Shown: positions 41,494-51,248 of the stretch, piece by piece
How the letters are laid out: each line of letters opens with the position of its first letter
Position numbering within the stretch: the first letter of the stretch is position 1
Source of the DNA: an uncultured Christensenella sp.
Lineage (GTDB): Bacteria > Bacillota > Clostridia > Christensenellales > Pumilibacteraceae
DNA: 63,056 nt
Assembly: GCA_910585055.1 (NCBI GenBank)
Contig: CAJUBY010000002.1
Span: forward strand, 1-63,056
Direction: 5' to 3'
The notes under the pieces: model-generated
Seen by the model: only the letters and a program-made list of their open reading frames with translations
What the model was told of the DNA's origin: nothing
The model's database searches: none
Position numbers and translations under genes: made by a program

Positions 41494-42675
41494 TCACCGC
41501 GCGCTGTCCGATCCGTCCGATATTTTTACGTTGAACTTACGCAATGCCGGAACTGCGGAAAAAATTATATACGCCGCCGCAACAATAGCCGTCGCTACCG
41601 CGCCGAACACAAAACCGCCGCTCATATCCAGGTATTTGGGTCTGCCGCACGCATATGCGGTAAGCGCGGCAACGGCGCAAGCGCATACAACGGCAGGCAA
41701 AACGGTTTCTATCAGGTCGGGGAATTCTTTAAACTGCATTACGGCAAGAGCGGCAAGTCCTCCGAGCGTGACAAAAAGCATTACAAACGCAAATTTTCCG
41801 CCGCCGGAAACGTCTGCCGAAAATGCGGCGTAATATCCGTCGGCGCTGTATATCCTGCATGCAGTCAGCAAAAACATACATAAAGGGATGAGTAAGAGAG
41901 CGACACAGGAAAAAACGGGAAAACCGCTGTATCCGTTACGAATAAACATCATTGCCGCCGAGTATGCCGGCAAAATCGCCGACACGGCAAGCGACAGGAT
42001 ATGCGCCCACGTCATATTTGCGCCGTACATATTGACTATGCCGAGATAAGCCGTCAAAAAAGCAATATTGACCGCTGCGTCGGTCATCCTAACTTCCGCG
42101 CTTTTCTTAACAAAGAACAGCACCAAATTTTTGACGGCGAGCGCCGCAGGCACCGTAAACGCAAATATCATCAGTATTCCGATGACAGTGTAGCCGCCGT
42201 TCGCCCAACCGCCGGCTACGCCGCGTAAAATCAACTTTATCTCCGCGGCGTTTTTAAAATAACCGAAAACCGTATATCCGGCTGTTACCCTGTCACCGGT
42301 CAGCGCACTGATATAAGAAATATCGAACGCGCCGAACAGTAAAAACAGCGCGCTCAATCCGAGCAGTAAATTGGCAACGGCAAACACGGTAAGTTTGCCC
42401 TTTCCGTTTACATATCCCAAAAAGCCGTCGGCGCGGTCCGCCGCATTACTACGCGTGTTTTCGCTGCCGGCGTCGACGTTATCCGCACCGAAATAATATT
42501 TCGCAGCATCGGCGTTATGTTCCGCATCCTGCGTCGTGTCCGCGATCTCCGCACCGTTATAGGTATTTTGCTTCGAGTCCTCGGATATTTCCCTGTTTCC
42601 GAAACTTCCGTCTGCCGTGTTTTCGGAACGGCGCACATCCTTTTTTCCGTTCCGCGATATGTCGGATCTTTTCAT
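41494..42675 (-). CDS. Polytopic membrane protein of unknown function
   Basis: A 393-residue protein. The first 90 residues are hydrophilic, rich in Asp, Asn, Ser and Glu, and probably disordered. About nine transmembrane helices follow, and the tail is short and charged. GGAGGGGAA precedes the ATG. I recognise no transporter motif. It is transcribed in the same direction as the flanking genes with a 46-bp gap to the MBL-fold gene. Confidence 0.7.
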   Translation of the reverse strand: MKRSDISRNGKKDVRRSENTADGSFGNREISEDSKQNTYNGAEIADTTQDAEHNADAAKYYFGADNVDAGSENTRSNAADRADGFLGYVNGKGKLTVFAVANLLLGLSALFLLFGAFDISYISALTGDRVTAGYTVFGYFKNAAEIKLILRGVAGGWANGGYTVIGILMIFAFTVPAALAVKNLVLFFVKKSAEVRMTDAAVNIAFLTAYLGIVNMYGANMTWAHILSLAVSAILPAYSAAMMFIRNGYSGFPVFSCVALLLIPLCMFLLTACRIYSADGYYAAFSADVSGGGKFAFVMLFVTLGGLAALAVMQFKEFPDLIETVLPAVVCACAVAALTAYACGRPKYLDMSGGFVFGAVATAIVAAAYIIFSAVPALRKFNVKISDGSDSAR

Positions 42676-42721
42676 TTCCCCTCCGAAAATTTACGGTCCG
42701 ACATACGCTCCCGAAACCCGG

Positions 42722-43558
42722 TCAGGTCTCCGTCGAGTACCCGTCGTATGCGACCGTAATACCGTGCTCCGCCGCAAGCGCAGACATAGCACCGTAGTCC
42801 AGATCGGTATTGTGCGAAAAATGCGTGGCAATTATCTTTGTATCGGCGGTTATCAATCCGACTTTTTGCATAAGATCCTTTTGATCGACGATGTCGAAAA
42901 GTCCCATATGCCTGCCTGCGCCGTGTCGTATTCCGCCGTACGTGCAGTCCAGCGTTACCGCCTTTACTTTAACATCCATGTCCGCCAGTTTTTCGTAGAC
43001 CGACCTTTCGAGCACTCCCGTATCGTTCATCATAAGCACACCGGCGCCGCCGCGTTCCGCATAGTAGATAAGACAGTCTTCGCCCTTTGTGTGTACGGCA
43101 GGCAATGCGACGATCCGCATATCTCCGTCGTAAACTTCGTCGTAGGGGCGCAACGTCTTTACACGAACGGTTTGTTTGACTTCCGGACGGACTTCTCTCG
43201 ACATGTCGCCGATTATCATATCGCATACGGTCGCATTGCCGTAAACGGTAACGGAAGGCTCTGTCATATTTTTGGCAAAAGGACCGCCTCGCATACATAA
43301 TTCCTGCGGATAACAGTGATCCATATGCGCATGGGTTATCAGCACGCGCTTGATACGCGACAGATCCAGCTTATATGCAAGCATGTGCATATATGTATCC
43401 ATCGGAAAATCGAACAGCGTGTCGTCGTCGATAAGTATTTGACTGCGTGTTCTTATCTCCCTGCCGCCGCGTATCTTGGCGCGAACGCAAGTAGGACAGT
43501 TGCAAAACACCGCGGGCACGCCTTCTGCCGCCGCGGTCCCCAAAAAAGTAAGCTTCAT
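42722..43558 (-). CDS. Metallo-beta-lactamase-fold hydrolase (PhnP-like)
   Basis: A 278-residue MBL-fold enzyme. It opens MKLTFLGTAAAEGVPAVFCNCPTCVRAK, where the CxCxxC cluster forms the structural zinc site typical of PhnP-type phosphodiesterases. The catalytic metal site is HAHMDH, with further ligands in LPAVHT, MNDTG and ATHFSHN. Its start overlaps the stop of the acyl-CoA ligase gene (ATGA), so they are co-translated. Likely hydrolyses a phosphodiester or acts on a nucleotide-linked intermediate; the substrate is unknown. Confidence 0.87.
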   Translation of the reverse strand: MKLTFLGTAAAEGVPAVFCNCPTCVRAKIRGGREIRTRSQILIDDDTLFDFPMDTYMHMLAYKLDLSRIKRVLITHAHMDHCYPQELCMRGGPFAKNMTEPSVTVYGNATVCDMIIGDMSREVRPEVKQTVRVKTLRPYDEVYDGDMRIVALPAVHTKGEDCLIYYAERGGAGVLMMNDTGVLERSVYEKLADMDVKVKAVTLDCTYGGIRHGAGRHMGLFDIVDQKDLMQKVGLITADTKIIATHFSHNTDLDYGAMSALAAEHGITVAYDGYSTET

Positions 43559-45147
43559 ACTTCACCTTCGACGCTTTGTTCCGCCATACGCGTAAGCGCA
43601 AGCGTATCCGCCTTCATCATAGGCGTAAGCGGTATGCGGTCGATATTTTCCACAATGGTCGGAACGGCATAACGCGAAAGATCATCGGCTATCTTTTTAC
43701 GCACGTCTTCCGCATTTTGCCGTGCACCGGTAAGATACAGTGCGATCTTGGTTTTGCCGGCATCATTGTATTCTACCGCACAAGCGCCGGTCACACCGTC
43801 TATTTCCGCAGCCGCGCTTTCTATATCTCTGGGGAAAACGCTCATGCCCGATATCTTGATTATGCGTTTAAGCCGCTGTATAAAGTACAGATATCCGTCG
43901 GCGTCGATGTATCCGAAATCGCCCGTACGCACAAACTTTTCTCCGTTTACCGTTACAAACGCTTTATCCGTCTCTTCGGCGTTATCGAGATATCCTATCA
44001 TCAGCGTGTCGCCGGCTATAGCTATCTCGCCCTTTTCTCCTGCGTCCAATACAGCGTCGCCGTCGGGATCGAGTATTACCGCGCGCAAGCCGGAAAGCGG
44101 CTTGCCCAGCGATCCGCTGCGGTTGTACTTATACGTGTTGACGACGCAAACGTTTGTCGTTTCGGTAAGCCCGTATCCTTCGAACAGCCTGCCCTTTGCA
44201 CCTGCACGTTCCATCCTGCCGTTAAACTCGTCCAACAGCGGCTGCGGCGCGCAGTCTCCGCCGACAAATCCGACATAAATATTACCGAGAGCCTTTCCGC
44301 GAAATCCCTTTTGTCTGAGCAGCGCACGGTACAGATTGGGAACACCGACCAAAAAATTGAGTTTATTCTTTTTGATAAGCTTTATTGCGGCTTTTACATC
44401 GAACTTCGGCATAAGCACGCTTACCGCTCCGTAAGTAAGCGTTGTGTGTACGCCCATCGTCAGTCCGTAGCCGTGCGACATGGGCACCACAGCGAGCATA
44501 TGCATTCCGCGCGCGTCGCCTAGGTCCAACGCTTCCAGTCCCCTGTTACCCAAAGAACATACAGAATCGTCGGACAGTTCTATAATTTTAGGTTCGCCGC
44601 CCGTTCCGCCGCTGTGCAGGTATACGCCGACGGAAGACCCGTCGCGTGCAGGCTCCGGAGGGATCTCGCCTTTAGGCACGTCGTCATAATCGGTTATGCC
44701 CGTCATATCGCCTTTGTACGGCTTGACTTTAAGATCGAAAAGGAATCTCTTTAATCTGCCGAGCGAGCGTGCCGGATGAACCGATATCACGGGCAATGTC
44801 TTTGCCAGAGGCGCGTATTTGCCGAGATTGATTGAAAGCGTTATAAGCAGTTTCGACTTTGCCGCAGCGGTAAATTTTTTTATCTGATTGAGCGGCGCAA
44901 GCGGATGTACCATATGCACCACCGCGCCTATGCGGTTGAGCGCGTAAAAACAGAACACGCACTCGGGCACGTTCGGCATACAAACCGTTACCACGTCGCC
45001 CGGTTCGACACAGGTAGCAAGGCGCGCCGCCGCATCGTCTATATTTGCAAAAAGTTCGTCGTAAGTAAACTTTTTACCCATATACATCAATGCCGTAAGA
45101 CCGCCGTCTTTTTTATATACTTCTTTGATAGATCTGTATATCAGCAT
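43555..45147 (-). CDS. AMP-forming acyl-CoA synthetase/ligase
   Basis: A 530-residue ANL-superfamily adenylating enzyme. The nucleotide loop is YLHSGGTGGEPKIIELSD (a GGTGGEPK variant of the usual SGTTGxPK), then LFEGYGLTETT, the hinge GDFGYIDADGYLYFIQRLKRIIKISGMSVFPRDIE and a C-terminal lid with the catalytic Lys region near PLTPMMKADTLAL. It activates a carboxylic acid as acyl-AMP and then usually transfers it to CoA or a carrier. It sits between a DUF1624 acyltransferase-like gene and an MBL hydrolase, suggesting a small pathway of acyl transfer to a surface or lipid acceptor. Confidence 0.88.
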   Translation of the reverse strand: MLIYRSIKEVYKKDGGLTALMYMGKKFTYDELFANIDDAAARLATCVEPGDVVTVCMPNVPECVFCFYALNRIGAVVHMVHPLAPLNQIKKFTAAAKSKLLITLSINLGKYAPLAKTLPVISVHPARSLGRLKRFLFDLKVKPYKGDMTGITDYDDVPKGEIPPEPARDGSSVGVYLHSGGTGGEPKIIELSDDSVCSLGNRGLEALDLGDARGMHMLAVVPMSHGYGLTMGVHTTLTYGAVSVLMPKFDVKAAIKLIKKNKLNFLVGVPNLYRALLRQKGFRGKALGNIYVGFVGGDCAPQPLLDEFNGRMERAGAKGRLFEGYGLTETTNVCVVNTYKYNRSGSLGKPLSGLRAVILDPDGDAVLDAGEKGEIAIAGDTLMIGYLDNAEETDKAFVTVNGEKFVRTGDFGYIDADGYLYFIQRLKRIIKISGMSVFPRDIESAAAEIDGVTGACAVEYNDAGKTKIALYLTGARQNAEDVRKKIADDLSRYAVPTIVENIDRIPLTPMMKADTLALTRMAEQSVEGEV

Positions 45148-45156
45148 AACAGCCGC

Positions 45157-46026
45157 CTAAAAAGATAACTTATATCCCATACACAGGCACACCGCAATTA
45201 TAAGACCTGCGATTATCACCTGATGCACGAAGTAACACAACAGAGCGTGCCGTCCGACAAACCGAAAAGGTTTGTTCCATTTCCCGTCGAGCGCCGGCAA
45301 CAGCGACGCACGGCTGCCGTAGACGGCTTTACCCCAGAACATACCCAAAAACACGAATCCTATATACGGAAACAGTCCGAACCAATCGTCGCCGAACGCA
45401 TGCGTGCCGAATATGTATCCCAAAAAATGTTCGTCGGCAAATTCGTGATCGAACGGAATGCGCTGCCATGATTTTTCGTAAACGGCAAACGACAGCACGA
45501 CCGCGCCTATAACGAGCGGCGCAAACGTATTTATCCGTTTGTTCATAGATGTAAGATTATCAACTGCCGCGGCAATAAGTATACACATTGCGATACATTG
45601 CAAAATTCCGAATACCACACCGTAGGACATAAGCCCCATTTCTTTCAAAACAAACGATATACCCGTAAAAATAAAAGCCGCTACGCCCATTTCCGCGCCG
45701 CGCCTGGTATTGTCGCGGGAAAACGCGCAACTTGTTCCCACCATAAACAAAAACAAAAATATAAATACGGCATGTCCCCAAAACCGGAAGCCGTCGGCAT
45801 AATCGTGACCGGACGCCCAGTAAGCGCGCGCAATATCGCGCAACCGTTCCATAAAAGGATTCATCACTTCGTACGAATTGGAAAACCAGCCGCGGAAATT
45901 AGCGAGATCGAACATCATATGATCGAAGCACATTGCAAGAACGGCGACTCCGCGCATAAAGTCGAGTTCCCACACCCTGCGCTTTCTGTCACGGAATAAC
46001 GGTTTAGTCGCTGTTGTTTTTTCCAT
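45157..46026 (-). CDS. DUF1624 membrane protein (HGSNAT-like acyltransferase)
   Basis: A 289-residue membrane protein of the DUF1624 family, related to the catalytic core of heparan-alpha-glucosaminide N-acetyltransferase. The hallmark RRVWELDFMRGVAVLAMCFDHMMFDLAN is at the N-terminus, with about seven helices and a C-terminal HALLCYFVHQVII segment. It may acylate a sugar across the membrane. It ends 10 bp before the acyl-CoA ligase, in one operon. Confidence 0.85.
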   Translation of the reverse strand: MEKTTATKPLFRDRKRRVWELDFMRGVAVLAMCFDHMMFDLANFRGWFSNSYEVMNPFMERLRDIARAYWASGHDYADGFRFWGHAVFIFLFLFMVGTSCAFSRDNTRRGAEMGVAAFIFTGISFVLKEMGLMSYGVVFGILQCIAMCILIAAAVDNLTSMNKRINTFAPLVIGAVVLSFAVYEKSWQRIPFDHEFADEHFLGYIFGTHAFGDDWFGLFPYIGFVFLGMFWGKAVYGSRASLLPALDGKWNKPFRFVGRHALLCYFVHQVIIAGLIIAVCLCMGYKLSF

Positions 46027-46112
46027 GACTTTATTTTACAACAAAATACGGAAAAAGTAAAGCATATATAAGCTTAACGGATCCGAGCGTAAAACATCGC
46101 ATAAATGCTTTT

Positions 46113-47975
46113 TTAATCTGTATTATCCCTTCTGAATCTATTTATAAGCACCCACACGTCGGCTGGCGTTACACCGGGCACGCGTGACGCCTGTCCTATC
46201 GAAAGCGGTTTTGCTTCGTTCAGTTTTTCGCGCGCTTCCAGTCTCAGTCCGTCAACGCTGCCGTAGTCGCAATCGGGCGGAAGCTTCATGTGCTCCAGCC
46301 TGGATTTTTCTTTAAGTTCCGCACTCTGACGTTTTAAATAGCTGTCGTACCGCAACCGCGCATAAACCTCCAGTCGCGCCGCAGGCATGATATCTCTCAG
46401 CAGATCCACATGCTCGTCAAATAGACCGAGCGTTACGCCGGGACGCTTAAGCAGCTCTTCGGCGGTCATCGTTCCGCGGCTGTTCTCTTCGTTTGCGGCC
46501 GCCAATAATTCGCACGCCGTCTGCGCCGGTACCGAAGTTTTGATCAAACGCTCGCATTTTTCGATCTGCGCGCGCTTTTCGGCGAGCAGTTTTTTACGTT
46601 TTTGCGAAACAGTTCCGTATTTTTCCGCAAGCTCCGTCAAACGGAGATCGGCATTGTCCTGACGCAAACTCAGCCGACATTCCGCTCTGCCCGTAAGCAT
46701 ACGGTACGGCTCGTCGCTCCCGACCGTCACGAGATCGTCGGTCATTACACCCATATAACTGTTTGTGCGGTCCAACACCAACGGTTCGATACCGCGCAGA
46801 TACGCGGATGCGTTTATCCCTGCCAAAAGCCCCTGCGCCGCGGCTTCCTCGTATCCGCTTGTGCCGTTGACCTGTCCGGCGAAAAACAGCCCGGGTATGC
46901 GCTTCGACATAAGGCTTGGGAACAGCTCGCGCGCATCTATACATTCGTACTCGATCGCGTAAGCGTCGCGCACGATTTCCGCGTTTTCCAGTCCGACGAT
47001 CGATCTGTACATATCGCGCTGTACACCGGGCGGCAGAGATGTCGATATCCCCTGTATATACCACTCATCGGTTCCTTCGCCTTCGGGTTCCAAAAAAAAC
47101 GTGTGGCGCGGCTTATCCGCAAACCTTACAATTTTGTCTTCTATCGACGGGCAATATCTTGCGCCGGTCCCTGTTATAAGCCCCAGCTTGCGCGGCGACC
47201 TGTCAAGCGCCGCTCTTATTATATCGTGAGTTTTTTCATTGGTATAACCGAGATAACATACCGCAGTATTTTTCGGCTGTTTTTTTGTGAGCGCGGAAAA
47301 AGTGTATGGGACCGTATCGCCGGGTTGTATTTCCAACCGCTTGAAATCTATCGACCTGCCCAAAAGCCGCGCAGGCGTTCCCGTTTTAAACCTTCGCAGT
47401 TTAAATCCGAGCACGGACAGCGACTTCGCCAAATAGTCGCTACGCGAAAAACATACCGGTCCGCGTTTTTGGACCGAACTTCCGCATATTACGGTGCTGT
47501 CCATATAAACGCCCGACGCAACGACCACCGCTTTGCAGCGATAAACACTGCCCGTCACGCACTCTACGGTAAAACCGCCGTTTTCCGCAGCGACCGATCT
47601 TACCTCATCCTGGCGCAGCGTAAGGTTTTCCGCGCTTTCCAGCGCGCGTTTCGTAAATGCATGGTATTTGTATTTGTCTTCCTGTGCGCGCAACGACCTT
47701 ACCGCAAGTCCTTTCGACGAATTGAGCATACGTATCTGCGTCGCGCACGCGTCCGCCGCAACGCCCATAAATCCACCCAAGGCGTCCAGCTCGCGCACAA
47801 GATGACCTTTCCCCGTTCCGCCTATCGACGGATTACATGCCATATATCCCACGTTATCCGCCGTTATCGACGTAACGAGAGTTTTAGCGCCTGTTTTGGC
47901 AAGTGCCAATGCGCTTTCTATACCGGCGTGTCCCGCGCCTATGACTACGGCATCGTAATATAAAGCTTTTACCAT
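46113..47975 (-). CDS. mnmG: tRNA uridine-34 5-carboxymethylaminomethyl modification protein MnmG
   Basis: A FAD-dependent tRNA-modifying enzyme of about 620 residues that works with MnmE. The dinucleotide-binding start is YDAVVIGAGHAGIESALALA, then CNPSIGGTGKGHLVRELDALGG, GRSIDFKRLEIQPGDTVPYTFSAL, and the C-terminal MnmG helical domain (LSIGQASRVPGVTPADVWVLI). The ATG at 47975 is chosen because the family begins right before the FAD motif; no strong ribosome binding site distinguishes it from ATGs at 47999 and 48032. mnmE is not adjacent. Confidence 0.95.
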   Translation of the reverse strand: MVKALYYDAVVIGAGHAGIESALALAKTGAKTLVTSITADNVGYMACNPSIGGTGKGHLVRELDALGGFMGVAADACATQIRMLNSSKGLAVRSLRAQEDKYKYHAFTKRALESAENLTLRQDEVRSVAAENGGFTVECVTGSVYRCKAVVVASGVYMDSTVICGSSVQKRGPVCFSRSDYLAKSLSVLGFKLRRFKTGTPARLLGRSIDFKRLEIQPGDTVPYTFSALTKKQPKNTAVCYLGYTNEKTHDIIRAALDRSPRKLGLITGTGARYCPSIEDKIVRFADKPRHTFFLEPEGEGTDEWYIQGISTSLPPGVQRDMYRSIVGLENAEIVRDAYAIEYECIDARELFPSLMSKRIPGLFFAGQVNGTSGYEEAAAQGLLAGINASAYLRGIEPLVLDRTNSYMGVMTDDLVTVGSDEPYRMLTGRAECRLSLRQDNADLRLTELAEKYGTVSQKRKKLLAEKRAQIEKCERLIKTSVPAQTACELLAAANEENSRGTMTAEELLKRPGVTLGLFDEHVDLLRDIMPAARLEVYARLRYDSYLKRQSAELKEKSRLEHMKLPPDCDYGSVDGLRLEAREKLNEAKPLSIGQASRVPGVTPADVWVLINRFRRDNTD

Positions 47976-48130
47976 TATCTTATTCTTCTCATCTATCATA
48001 AGACGGTCTGCGGAATTTACCCGACCGCACAATACCGATTATATCACCAACCGCAAGAAATTACAAGCGTAAGCAGTCTGTTTATGCGCAATAAAAAAAC
48101 GGCACATCTGTGCCGCGATTTATATGAATT

Positions 48131-48418
48131 TCAATACGCGAAATCGGTATACAGCATAAATGCCGCGACTGCGACGATTATCCCGGCAAAAACTATCGCA
48201 AGGATAACGTTACGCTTTAACGTAAATTCCGCACCGGCACAGAATACGGTGGCGAGCGTGCAGTAATTCCTGGCGTTGCCTATCTTGATCGCCGCGGCAA
48301 CAGGTATTATCGGCGCCGCATTGTTTATATAGACTATAAGCATAAGCACAAGCGTGGCGATGCCGAACAGTCCCGTAAAAATATTTATCACTTTGTTAAG
48401 GATTCGACCTACTATCAT
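48131..48418 (-). CDS. Small membrane protein
   Basis: A 95-residue protein with three hydrophobic helices (about 9-32, 38-62 and 70-92). GGAGAAAAC precedes the ATG. No motif is recognised. It stands alone between mnmG and tadA. Confidence 0.6.
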   Translation of the reverse strand: MIVGRILNKVINIFTGLFGIATLVLMLIVYINNAAPIIPVAAAIKIGNARNYCTLATVFCAGAEFTLKRNVILAIVFAGIIVAVAAFMLYTDFAY

Positions 48419-48550
48419 AGTTTTCTCCGTAAAAACTTATAGGAAAGATTATATCTTTTACCGTCGTGATTGTCAATATCATATATACATATTCTGCGAT
48501 ATTTAATGCAATTCTAATACGCGTCTAATATATTTTCGTATGTTATATCT

Positions 48551-49069
48551 CTATTTGCGCCTTGCTTTGAAAAACTCGCGTATAGGCTCTAAACATCTGT
48601 CGGCGAGCACTCCGCCCGTTATCTCCGCACGGTGATTGAGTTTTTCGTTGTCCGCTATGTTGAGCGCCGTGCCGCACGCGCCGAATCTCAGATCGTGAGC
48701 GCCGTACACGACGCGTTTTATCCGCGCATACACTATCGCTCCGGCGCACATAACGCACGGTTCCAGTGTCACGTAAAGTTCGCAATCGGCAAGATTCCAG
48801 CGTCCGAGCTTTGCGGCGGCTTCGCGTATCGCGGCGATCTCCGCATGAGCGGTCGGGTCGTTATCGGTCTCGCGCCTGTTAACGCCGCAGCCCACTATCT
48901 CGTCTCCGCATACCACTATCGCCGCCACAGGCACTTCGACAGGATCGCAATTGCCCAGCTCCGCGAGCGTACGTTCCATAAAAGAGACGTCGCGCGGATC
49001 GTATGCTTGTCCGCCGCGCAGCTCTTCGGTTTCGGCATCGCAACCGTTTTTTTCGTATTTGTATTGCAT
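48551..49069 (-). CDS. tadA: tRNA-specific adenosine deaminase
   Basis: A 172-residue zinc deaminase that converts A34 to inosine in tRNA-Arg(ACG). The catalytic motif is PTAHAEIAAI (His and proton-shuttle Glu) and the zinc ligands are in TLEPCVMCAGAI. The C-terminal TGGVLADRCLEPIREFF motif completes the family pattern. Its substrate is the very tRNA-Arg(ACG) species interrupted by the prophage at 12098-12174. Confidence 0.95.
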   Translation of the reverse strand: MQYKYEKNGCDAETEELRGGQAYDPRDVSFMERTLAELGNCDPVEVPVAAIVVCGDEIVGCGVNRRETDNDPTAHAEIAAIREAAAKLGRWNLADCELYVTLEPCVMCAGAIVYARIKRVVYGAHDLRFGACGTALNIADNEKLNHRAEITGGVLADRCLEPIREFFKARRK

Positions 49070-49070
49070 T

Positions 49071-49889
49071 TTATTTTTCCCCGTATAACAGATCGAGTAT
49101 AAATCCCGGCAGATCCTTGTTCCGTTCTATATCCTCATCGAAGTCGGACGGCGCAAACGGGTGTTTGCCGCGTTTTATAAGCTCAACCGTAACCGCCGGG
49201 ATACCGAGATTCAAAACACAGTGGTCTTTATAGCCGCCGGCGGAATCGAGATCGCCGTCCACGCGTTTTACACCAATCTTTTTCGCTATCGAATCGGCGA
49301 ATTTCTTATCGCGCCGCCGACGTTCGCCCTTTTGAAAAAACTCCCAATACAGTTCGCCGCCCATACAGTGATAACTTACCGTCGCGCTCGGCATGACTCT
49401 TTCGGTAAAGTCGGCAAGCGCTCGGCTTTCGGGCGCACAAAGCGGATACTCGCCGATATACCCGTGCGGCGCAACTTCGCGTACGTTCTGCGCGCCGCTG
49501 CCGAAATGCGCATCGAAATTGCAGTTGAGGTCGACGCCGTCCGCATTGGCTTTCCACTCGCGGCAACGGTCGGAAAATCTTTCGAGTGTTCCGCTGCCGC
49601 CGCAATATCCGCTTTCGAAAAACCGTGCGCCGTCGGGGTTGACGAGCGGTATAAAGTACGCACCGCCTTTTCCGCGCCCGCGCCGTGCAAACTCGCTGAT
49701 CTGACGCAACACGACCAGCGCAGTATAGCATTCCCGTGCGTGTATTGCTGCCGTTACAATGATCTGTTTTCCCAAACGGCTTCCGCAGTGTGCGCACAAT
49801 ATATCTTCGCCGCAAACGCTCTGTCCTATCGAAAAGACTTCCGCACCCGATCTATCCAAACAGTATCCGACTTTTTCCGTTATATCCAT
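49071..49889 (-). CDS. M14-family zinc carboxypeptidase
   Basis: A 272-residue metallopeptidase. The first zinc ligands are in AAIHARECYTALVVL (HxxE), LNCNFD supplies the Arg/Asn region, the third His is in VSYHCMGGELYWEF, and the catalytic Glu is in AVTVELIKRGKHPF. It lacks a signal peptide. Relatives include gamma-D-glutamyl-(L)-meso-diaminopimelate peptidases, so murein-peptide recycling in the cytoplasm is plausible. tadA starts 2 bp after its stop on the same strand. Confidence 0.85.
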   Translation of the reverse strand: MDITEKVGYCLDRSGAEVFSIGQSVCGEDILCAHCGSRLGKQIIVTAAIHARECYTALVVLRQISEFARRGRGKGGAYFIPLVNPDGARFFESGYCGGSGTLERFSDRCREWKANADGVDLNCNFDAHFGSGAQNVREVAPHGYIGEYPLCAPESRALADFTERVMPSATVSYHCMGGELYWEFFQKGERRRRDKKFADSIAKKIGVKRVDGDLDSAGGYKDHCVLNLGIPAVTVELIKRGKHPFAPSDFDEDIERNKDLPGFILDLLYGEK

Positions 49890-49934
49890 ATACTTACAAT
49901 ATATGCGGCTCGATCGCGCTGTTTCTACACACGT

Positions 49935-51248
49935 TCACGGCGTTATGCGCAGATATTTGGGATATTTGTTTTTAAGAGCGCACTCGCCGTCGCCCGAGCG
50001 AGCGGCTTTTACAAACCCCAATGCGTAACCTTTATACGTCGCTATGTTGTAACCGTACGGAGCGTCCGAACGCAGTTCCGCCCCCGTAATATAGGCGCAC
50101 GCCTGTTCGTTGTCAAGCTCGATCCGCCCCAACTTTTCGACAGCCTGCGGTCCGAGCGCATGGGACAGCGCATGGTGCGGTTCCGACTCTCCGCCGCGCA
50201 CGGCGCGTCCGCAGATAACCGGCGTACCTATACGCAAAACGTTAAGACCGCTTAGATCCGGAAAGTCGCTGTCGGTATATACAAAGCCTGATTGTGGAAA
50301 GTCGAAAGCATCGATACAAAGTCCGCCTATCTTTAAAGGAACGGTCTTTTTCCGCGATTTATCACGCTCTTCCGTTACACCGCACGTCTTTTGCAGCACA
50401 CAATAAAAATGCCCTTCGCCGTCGAAGTTCATAGGATATATCCTGCGCGCTTCGGGTATTCCGATACCGCGTTCTTCGCCGTCACGTAGCGCTATATCGA
50501 CAGTCTTCATGCCGAGCGCCGTCAGATACCCGACATTGTACTCGTTTTCTTCTGCGGAGAAAGTACAGGTACTGTAAAGCATATATCCGCCGCGACGCAA
50601 AAGATGTACTGCATCGCCGAGTATACTGCGCTGACGAGCACGACAGCCCTCCACTATCTCGCGCGAATACGGCACCGATTCGTATCTCGTCATTCCGCCG
50701 CCGCTGCACGGCGCATCGACTATAAGCGTATCGAAATATCCGTCGAATCCTGCTTTGCGGTAATCCGACGCGGTATTGCAAGTGATGACCGCATTCGTAA
50801 CGCCAAGCCGTTCCGCGTTCTCGGCAATGATCTTTGCGCGCTTGTATTCGACGTCGTTACAGAAAATGACGCCGCCGGACATATACTCCGCCGCCTGCGT
50901 CGATTTTCCGCCGGGCGCGGCGCACAGATCTAGCACGCGTTCGCCGATAAAAGGTCTTAATGCCGAAACAGCCGCCGCTGCCGACGGCTCCTGCATATAA
51001 TACAGTCCGGCATGATAAAACGGGTCGCGCGACGGCTTGACGTCGCAGTAAAACGAATTTTCGCACAGCGTATTGGCGGCGAGCGTGTATCCTGTCAAAG
51101 CCGCAAATTCCGACGTATCGATCTTATTGATATTTACGCGCAACGCCTTATGCCGCGGCTTATCGTAATAAGCCTTTTCAAACGCGCCGTAGCGTTCGCC
51201 GAGCAGTTCGCGCATGTATTCAAAAAAGTATCCGTCCGTTTCACTCAT
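49935..51248 (-). CDS. NOL1/NOP2/Sun-family RNA (cytosine-5) methyltransferase
   Basis: A SAM-dependent RNA m5C methyltransferase of about 437 residues, RsmF/RsmB-like. The SAM-binding motif is VLDLCAAPGGKSTQAAEYM, and the two catalytic cysteines are in IVDAPCSGGGMTRYESVP and YSTCTFSAEENE. A C-terminal RNA-binding domain of the RsmF type follows. The ATG at 51248 overlaps the end of truA by eight bases, which supports this start over an upstream frame. The target is probably 16S rRNA or tRNA. Confidence 0.88.
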   Translation of the reverse strand: MSETDGYFFEYMRELLGERYGAFEKAYYDKPRHKALRVNINKIDTSEFAALTGYTLAANTLCENSFYCDVKPSRDPFYHAGLYYMQEPSAAAAVSALRPFIGERVLDLCAAPGGKSTQAAEYMSGGVIFCNDVEYKRAKIIAENAERLGVTNAVITCNTASDYRKAGFDGYFDTLIVDAPCSGGGMTRYESVPYSREIVEGCRARQRSILGDAVHLLRRGGYMLYSTCTFSAEENEYNVGYLTALGMKTVDIALRDGEERGIGIPEARRIYPMNFDGEGHFYCVLQKTCGVTEERDKSRKKTVPLKIGGLCIDAFDFPQSGFVYTDSDFPDLSGLNVLRIGTPVICGRAVRGGESEPHHALSHALGPQAVEKLGRIELDNEQACAYITGAELRSDAPYGYNIATYKGYALGFVKAARSGDGECALKNKYPKYLRITP

